Of a stretch of DNA of 64,000 nucleotides, positions 58,931 to 64,000 are shown piece by piece. The translations under genes and the position numbers were made by a program. Positions within the stretch are counted from its first letter, which is position 1; every line of letters starts with the position of its first letter. The stretch comes from RYN-230 sp963837515 (lineage in GTDB: Bacteria > Actinomycetota > Actinomycetes > Streptosporangiales > Streptosporangiaceae): NCBI GenBank assembly GCA_963837515.1, contig CAWINT010000006.1, forward strand, positions 682,001 through 746,000, read 5' to 3'. Under the pieces are notes generated by a model, which ran no database searches, was not told the DNA's origin, and saw only the letters and a program-made list of their open reading frames with translations.

Positions 58931-61900
58931 CAAGTGCCTCCCCTGAGCGCGGCCGCCACAGCAGTCGGGTCGGGCGGAAGCCACCGCCAGCCCTCGGGCT
59001 GGAGTTCGTGACCGCCGTCTTCATCGAGGCGCACGGCAATGTGCGCGTCTGGCCACGCGAAGTCGATCGGGATGCCGGCGTCTGTCTCGTATCCCAGGAC
59101 GGGCACTGGGACAGACCCGAGCCGCCCGAGCGCTTCCACGAAGCTACGTTCCGCGCCGTCCAGCGCGAACTCCCGGATGGTTTCCCACTCCGGCGGCAGG
59201 CCAGCGGTCCGGTCGTCCGCGGGTTTCGCCGCCGGAGACAGGGCGGCCTGAGCGAGCGTTTCGGTCACCGCCGAGATCCAGGTCGGCTGGTCACGGAGGT
59301 TTAGGGCATTGGAGATCCGCAGCCATTCCCGCCAGGCGTCGGCGTGGTGAGCTTCGTACAGCGCCTCAGCCCGGTCGTCGAGAACCAGCGCCATCTCCAT
59401 GACCTGGCCGGACATCCGGGTTAGGCAGCCGGCCGGGCCAGCGCTCCACCACCAGGCGTTGGGTTCGGCCCCTCCCGCAGATGCTTCGCGGTCGGGATCC
59501 ACCAGGCGCAGAGCCGCCTCGCCGGCGAGGTCGTCCGCGGGGTCTGTCCAGACAAGCTTCGCGGCGGGAGCAAACATGAGCGGTAGATAGTTGGCCAGCG
59601 TTCGATGCCCCTGGAGGTCGGGGTTCTGGATCCAGGCGAGCAGAAAGTCGATCGGGCCGCGCCGGAGGGCTTCCACGTTCTGGCCGCTGAAGGTGACGGA
59701 TGCACTGAGCAGCTCAGCGGTCACGTCGTCGCGCAGCCATTCCGGCGCATCCTGGGCCCCGGTTTGCGCGTTCTCCACGTCACGAGCGGTGATCCCGAGG
59801 GCGATGGCACCGCCGTCGCGCAGAGCCTGCCGCTTGTGCGCGTCGTCGGCGATCCGGTTGTGGGCCGGGCTGGCGTGGTACTGCCAGCCATCGGTGAAGA
59901 TGGCCACCGCCGGCAGGCCGCCCTGGCTGGAACTGAGGACGAAGTCGGGCTTGCTGCCGCCCATCAGTACCTGCGGTTCCAGCGTCCACTGCCGGGTCGC
60001 ACCCGGGAAGGTTATGGTCAGCCGGTTTCCGTGCGGGCCCGGTGACTCCTTCACCGTCGCACCGAGCGCACTGACGCGTTCAGTGAACACCATCCGGAAA
60101 CTCTGCTCCAGGTGAGACTCGACGCTCGGCGGTACAGGCTCTTCGGTGGTCAGCGACCAGCTGATTTCAGCAGTCGGCTCAGCGCCGGGTGCTCCAGCGG
60201 TGAGGATGGCGCGCAGATGCCGCTCGGCCGCGGCCCGGGAGACGCTGTCTACCAGCCACGGGGCTGCGAACGGCAGCAGGCAGCGATGGCAGGCCAGGCG
60301 CGGCTCCGCCTGACACGGGCAGTGGTGGACTCGTTCCCAAGCCCGGTGGAGCAGGTCCCAGACCCTGGTGGGGTCGGCCAGCTCTGCGAGGTAGCCCGTG
60401 CCGCCGGGTACCACGTCGTGCAGCAGCAGCGCCTCGCCGGTGGCGCCAGCCTCGCCCGGAACTGGCTCGCTGATGTGGACGATCTCGATATGGTCCGGGC
60501 TCCCGCCGATCTGCTCGTGCAATCCGAGCAAGAGTGCCGCGGCGAGGCTGGGGATGGCGAACCGGTCGCCGAGCGTGATGGACAGCGGCAGCCGGATCAC
60601 CGCTCCCTGGGTGGTCAAGGTACGGGTCAGCGCGATGCTGCGGGTGTGCTCGTCGGGTGCCTTGCGGTAGCGGCACCATGCCCGGTGCTCGTCGGCGCGG
60701 TTCGCGCGAGTGCTCCGGTCGAGCACGCCGCACCCTTCGCAGACCCGGAACAGCGGAGCAGGCTCGTCGTTCCCGGCGATGGACCGGATGCTTCCGTGTC
60801 CGGCTTGGCGGCCGAGGTTCACCCACCGGACGTCCATCCGGCGCAGGTACTTCGTGCCGAAGTCGTAATCGTTGACGTACCACTGCCGGACGACCTGGGC
60901 GGGATCGATGTCGGCCGCGACGGCGATGGTGAAGCGCTCTCGCTTGCGCTCATCGTTCCGGTCGGTGATGACGGCCTCGTCGCGCCGCATTTCCGCCGAG
61001 ACCCGGCTGAGTTCCACCACATCGAGGTGATGCTCGCTGCCGGAGATGCCTGGGCTTCCACAGCGCGGGCAGGCGGCTGGCGCCGCGGCGCCGACGGCAG
61101 CGAGGTGGACTGAGTATCCGCAGTCGGGGCAGAACGCCATGGGCTGGATCGCAGAATCGTCTGGGCCGAGATCAACGGCATCGACGACGATTTCCAGGCC
61201 CCGGGCGTAGAAGGTTGCTCCGGGGGCAAACTCGCGCAGTGCGTTGGCCGAGGAGCGACGGTAGCTCGTCGGCTCAGATCGGTACTCCTGAGTCTCGGGG
61301 TCGATCCAGGTCAGAGCCACGGCGAGGACCACGCCGTCATCGAGCAGGGTGTAGTTCGGAAGGATGCCGAACTGCTCCAGCACCGCGATCCAGTACTCAC
61401 CTTGCAGGTGTTTCAGTTCGTGCCCGATGAGCGCCAGCGCGGCGCGGGCTGAGCGGACGGCACGCTGGTCGTCGTCGCTGGCCGCTGGGAGTGCGGCGAT
61501 GCGCTCCAGGTCAGGCAGGGCCTGCTGGACTTCGGTCCGCCGGTGCTGCAGCCCTTCGACGGTCTGCACCCATCGGCTGGACGCTTGGTACAGGTGCCCG
61601 GCCAGCCCGCTGGTGCCGGGCTCGACCGCAGCCCGGCTGGCCCAGGCGCGCAGGCTCGCGACAGAGGCCGGGGCGAGATCCTGGAAGCTGCCCAGGAAAA
61701 GATCCAGTTGGTCGTCGGCGCCGCTCTCGGCGAAGTCGATGAGGTCCCCGAGAAAGCTTCCCTGGGTGACCGCGCCGAGCGCGCTTCTGGCCCGTCGCGG
61801 GTGAGGCCGGTTCTCGTCCCGGGCGAAGCAGTCTACGAGGTGGGCGACGTACTGGCGCTGCAGGATCTCCTCAGCGCTGAGGTAGGTCGCGGGCGGACGG

Positions 61901-64000
61901 ACCCGGCCGTTGATGACGGACAGCGGGTTCTCCAGCCGCGGCAGATGCTCGCCACGCCCAGTGACGAAGGCAAGGTTGAGCGCGTTGCCGGTGAGCCGGC
62001 CAGCCCGGCCGACCCGCTGCAGATACGAGGCGACGGTCCTGGGCAGTGAGGCCAGGAGAACCGCGGACAGGTCGCCGATGTCGATGCCCATCTCCAGTGT
62101 GGGCGTGGCGACCAGGACGTTCGGTGCGCTCGGGTCGCGCTGGCCTTGCTTGAAGCCGTTCTCGTACTGCAGCCGGAGGGCGTCGTCGAGCAGTCCCGTG
62201 TGCTCCCGGGCGACGATCCGGCGCATGTCCTTCGACGCGTAGAGGTTGCGGTAGTAGTTGCCTGGGCGCTGTTTGCGTTCGAGCTTTCCGGGACACCGCA
62301 CCAGGAAGCACGGGGCGCCGTCGAGTTGCTCGATGACCGCGGCGGTCCCCGGCTGCGGGGCGCGGCAGACCGTGCACAGGAGCAGGTTGCGCCCTGCAGC
62401 CATGTCCTCCAGCGTGGTCGGGCTGATGACCACCGTGCTCGCCGGAATGGTGAAGACGGTCCCCCCGGTGTCCGTCGGTACCGCGTGCAGGACTTCCGCA
62501 CGAGCCAGGCGCTCCAGTAGGAGCCGGGCCAGGCGCGCGCCATGTGCGGCGGTGACCCCGAGCGTGCGCGCTGTCCAGCGCGCGTACCAGGATCTCGGCG
62601 TGCTGACCGGGTCCAGCAGGGGATCCCTGACAGTAGCGGCCGGGCCGATGCGCGGGTAGGCGGGGGCCGCACGCCCTCTCGGGAAGGCGGGCATGCCCTG
62701 GCCTCGTGGCCGCCCACCCCAGATGTGGTAGCGGTGCCCGTCGTGCTGGATGTAGGCCCGGAACCACTCGTGCTCGATGGCGCCCTGCGCGCGCATCCGC
62801 TCTAGCACACCGCGGGTCCAGGTGACCAGGCGCTGGTCGGGCGTGGTGGCCAGCCCCTCCAGGATGTCCTGGCCGTCGGTGGCGGCGATGGCGGCGCGGG
62901 CAATGCTGGCGAGCGCGGCGGGCTGCCCGGCGTTGACTTCGACAGTGACGCTGCCGGTCTGCTCCAGGGTGCGGCCGACGCGGGACTGGAGCCCGAACTC
63001 CATCACCGCGTCGAACAGCAGGCGGCGCCGGACCCGGGTCCGCACCCGGGCCGGTACCTCCCGGGCGGACTTGCGCTGCCAGAACGGGGCGAACTCGTCG
63101 CGCTCCACGAAGTCGGGCGGGACGAGCCGGTAGCGGTGGAAGGGATCGTCCCCGGCGTCGGCGATGGCCTGGTTAACCAGGGAGTCCAGGGCGATCGGGT
63201 TCGCCCCGGCCGCATGGCGCAGCACCGAGCGCAGCGTCAGCGCGTGAGAGCGACTCTCCACGAACCCAGCCCGGTGGGCAGCGTCCTGCACGCTGTCGGT
63301 AAAGACGAGCGCCTTCTTCTCCCGGAGGTCGAGGTCTTCATCACCAAACAGCGTGGACAGAGCGACCGAGAGCACGGTGGCGATGGCGCTGCCGAGGAAG
63401 CGGATGCCGTCCTTCTGCTGGCAGCACGGGCAGGTGTCGTCGCGGGAGTCATCATCGGCGTCCACGCCGACCTGAGTCAGAACAGGGAGGATCCAGCCGT
63501 CGCGATAGTCCAGGTCATCCTCGGCCGGTGCTTCCGGGAGCAAAACTCGCTGCCGGATGGAAAACCAGCGCAGCCCATCGTCTGAGCCGCCGCCCGACCC
63601 GGCCGCTGCGGCTGCGGTCGCGTGGTCGGCTTCGGCCGGAGCATAGAGCAGCGCACGAAAACGGCCCTCGTGGGCGGCGTGGTTGCGGCGGATCGCAGTG
63701 TCGTCGGAGTCGAGGTTCGCCCCGACCGCGGCCAGGTTGATGCCCCAGCCCGAACGGCCGCAGTGCCGGCAGTAGACGGCGGGGAACGCGGGCAGCCGGG
63801 GGGCCTCCGGCTCGCCGTGACCGTCGTCCGTCAGGGCGCCGTCGTCGCTCCACAGGTAGCGGGCCGCCGAGCTGGCCACCCGGTCGATACGGGTGAGTTC
63901 ACGGATCCACAAGTGCAGGTCCACGCCGAGGGCAGCCCGCCCGGCCACGGCGCGGACATGGCTGAGTGCGGCCACAACGTGGGTCAGAAAGGCAATCCGC
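58930..64000 (-). CDS. Giant SF2 helicase with DUF1998 and possible nuclease domain (N-terminus beyond window)
   Basis: Open from the right edge, at least 1,689 residues visible. The DEAD half with Walker A is outside. Visible: cysteine pairs YCRHCGRSG and CPCCQQKDG, the helicase C domain LVATPTLEMGIDIGDLSAVL and SYLQRVGRAGRLTG (motifs V, VI; about 61700-62130), further CxxC knuckles (CPDCGYS, CPRCGSPG, CEGCGVL), the DUF1998 Cys cluster CPCQAEPRLACHRCLLP (about 60300), and a late segment SKPDFVLSSSQGGLPAVAIF TDGWQYH that resembles Vsr/DUF559-type nucleases. Size and layout recall DruE (Druantia) and DrmA (DISARM), but no partner genes of those systems are visible. First gene of the cassette. 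Confidence 0.85.
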   Translation of the reverse strand, partial: RIAFLTHVVAALSHVRAVAGRAALGVDLHLWIRELTRIDRVASSAARYLWSDDGALTDDGHGEPEAPRLPAFPAVYCRHCGRSGWGINLAAVGANLDSDDTAIRRNHAAHEGRFRALLYAPAEADHATAAAAAGSGGGSDDGLRWFSIRQRVLLPEAPAEDDLDYRDGWILPVLTQVGVDADDDSRDDTCPCCQQKDGIRFLGSAIATVLSVALSTLFGDEDLDLREKKALVFTDSVQDAAHRAGFVESRSHALTLRSVLRHAAGANPIALDSLVNQAIADAGDDPFHRYRLVPPDFVERDEFAPFWQRKSAREVPARVRTRVRRRLLFDAVMEFGLQSRVGRTLEQTGSVTVEVNAGQPAALASIARAAIAATDGQDILEGLATTPDQRLVTWTRGVLERMRAQGAIEHEWFRAYIQHDGHRYHIWGGRPRGQGMPAFPRGRAAPAYPRIGPAATVRDPLLDPVSTPRSWYARWTARTLGVTAAHGARLARLLLERLARAEVLHAVPTDTGGTVFTIPASTVVISPTTLEDMAAGRNLLLCTVCRAPQPGTAAVIEQLDGAPCFLVRCPGKLERKQRPGNYYRNLYASKDMRRIVAREHTGLLDDALRLQYENGFKQGQRDPSAPNVLVATPTLEMGIDIGDLSAVLLASLPRTVASYLQRVGRAGRLTGNALNLAFVTGRGEHLPRLENPLSVINGRVRPPATYLSAEEILQRQYVAHLVDCFARDENRPHPRRARSALGAVTQGSFLGDLIDFAESGADDQLDLFLGSFQDLAPASVASLRAWASRAAVEPGTSGLAGHLYQASSRWVQTVEGLQHRRTEVQQALPDLERIAALPAASDDDQRAVRSARAALALIGHELKHLQGEYWIAVLEQFGILPNYTLLDDGVVLAVALTWIDPETQEYRSEPTSYRRSSANALREFAPGATFYARGLEIVVDAVDLGPDDSAIQPMAFCPDCGYSVHLAAVGAAAPAACPRCGSPGISGSEHHLDVVELSRVSAEMRRDEAVITDRNDERKRERFTIAVAADIDPAQVVRQWYVNDYDFGTKYLRRMDVRWVNLGRQAGHGSIRSIAGNDEPAPLFRVCEGCGVLDRSTRANRADEHRAWCRYRKAPDEHTRSIALTRTLTTQGAVIRLPLSITLGDRFAIPSLAAALLLGLHEQIGGSPDHIEIVHISEPVPGEAGATGEALLLHDVVPGGTGYLAELADPTRVWDLLHRAWERVHHCPCQAEPRLACHRCLLPFAAPWLVDSVSRAAAERHLRAILTAGAPGAEPTAEISWSLTTEEPVPPSVESHLEQSFRMVFTERVSALGATVKESPGPHGNRLTITFPGATRQWTLEPQVLMGGSKPDFVLSSSQGGLPAVAIFTDGWQYHASPAHNRIADDAHKRQALRDGGAIALGITARDVENAQTGAQDAPEWLRDDVTAELLSASVTFSGQNVEALRRGPIDFLLAWIQNPDLQGHRTLANYLPLMFAPAAKLVWTDPADDLAGEAALRLVDPDREASAGGAEPNAWWWSAGPAGCLTRMSGQVMEMALVLDDRAEALYEAHHADAWREWLRISNALNLRDQPTWISAVTETLAQAALSPAAKPADDRTAGLPPEWETIREFALDGAERSFVEALGRLGSVPVPVLGYETDAGIPIDFAWPDAHIAVRLDEDGGHELQPEGWRWLPPDPTAVAAALRGGT

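Larger units (their letters stand above)
44519..64000. mobile_element. Integrative mobilizable element in tRNA-Ala(CGC), right end outside window
   Basis: From the tRNA rightward the content changes to integrase, excisionase, toxin-antitoxin pairs, broken regulators, MobC-relaxase and helicase cargo, with many small isolated genes and pseudogenes. I see no replication initiator, FtsK/TraB-type pump or other transfer gene, so if mobile it would depend on a helper. A direct repeat of the tRNA 3' end was not found up to base 64000, so the element is at least 19 kb and its far att site is beyond the edge. The boundary at the tRNA is well supported; the right boundary is unknown. Confidence 0.8.

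Noticed and set aside
58930..64000. Assigning the large helicase to Druantia or DISARM outright
   Set aside because: Only the DUF1998 layout matches; required partner genes are not visible and the N-terminal half is missing.
44519..64000. Calling the element a self-transmissible AICE/ICE
   Set aside because: No replication initiator or FtsK/TraB-type translocase is seen in the visible 19 kb, and the relaxase genes are damaged.

Overview
The window is high-GC actinobacterial chromosome. The evidence is a WhiB regulator, a SigR/RsrA pair with a mycothiol-type anti-sigma factor, a Ni-superoxide dismutase, a DasR-type GntR regulator, a SepX-like protein and many DUF families confined to actinomycetes. 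I cannot name the species; gene order suggests a Streptomyces/Streptosporangiales-type relative that keeps blocks of synteny with Mycobacterium.

Layout. 1-6.1 kb: 3' end of an APC permease, sodX/sodN, an anti-sigma kinase plus SigB/SigF-type sigma factor, a lipid kinase and whiB1. 6.2-23.3 kb: pdtaS, dasR, bioY, a DUF3311/SSS carboxylate transporter, a ThDP enzyme, a 70-residue biotinyl carrier protein, two tandem HD-GYP membrane proteins, rsrA-sigR, a methyltransferase, SRAP, aroA-rsgA and hisN. The pieces lipid kinase-whiB1-pdtaS-biotinyl protein-rsrA-sigR-SRAP-aroA-rsgA match the Rv3218-Rv3228 neighbourhood of M. tuberculosis. 23.5-31.7 kb: stress and redox genes (CBS, SDRs, CtaG, TspO, PadR, a membrane-tethered CbbX-like AAA ATPase, a phosphotransferase) separated by GC-rich tandem repeats. 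31.7-36.1 kb: a decayed stretch with a WD40 protein, orphan small genes, an oxidoreductase pseudogene and an integrase fossil beside tRNA-Arg(CCU). 36.3-44.3 kb: core again (CBS, MTA phosphorylase, FmdB/Ruc-like zinc-ribbon protein, 5-FTHF cyclo-ligase, galU, moeA-moaC-mogA, GNAT, SepX-like).

44.5 kb to the right edge is an integrated element inserted at tRNA-Ala(CGC): a tyrosine integrase next to the tRNA, an excisionase, four toxin-antitoxin pairs in 4.4 kb, decayed conjugation/regulatory genes, a MobC-relaxase module with a likely oriT, and a cargo operon running leftward from the right edge. The cargo operon encodes a giant SF2 helicase with DUF1998 and a possible C-terminal nuclease fold, then a UvrD-type helicase whose N-terminus looks like a RelE-fold toxin, then a DUF6308-like protein. 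Junctions overlap or are 10 bases apart. This cassette is the best candidate here for an undescribed (probably anti-phage) system; its 5' end and the far att site lie outside the window.

Readable regulation includes a CRP-like site in front of whiB1, a near-perfect SigR promoter in front of sigR itself, a PadR-type palindrome over its own start codon, and long perfect hairpins at 1.5, 36.9 and 44.4 kb.
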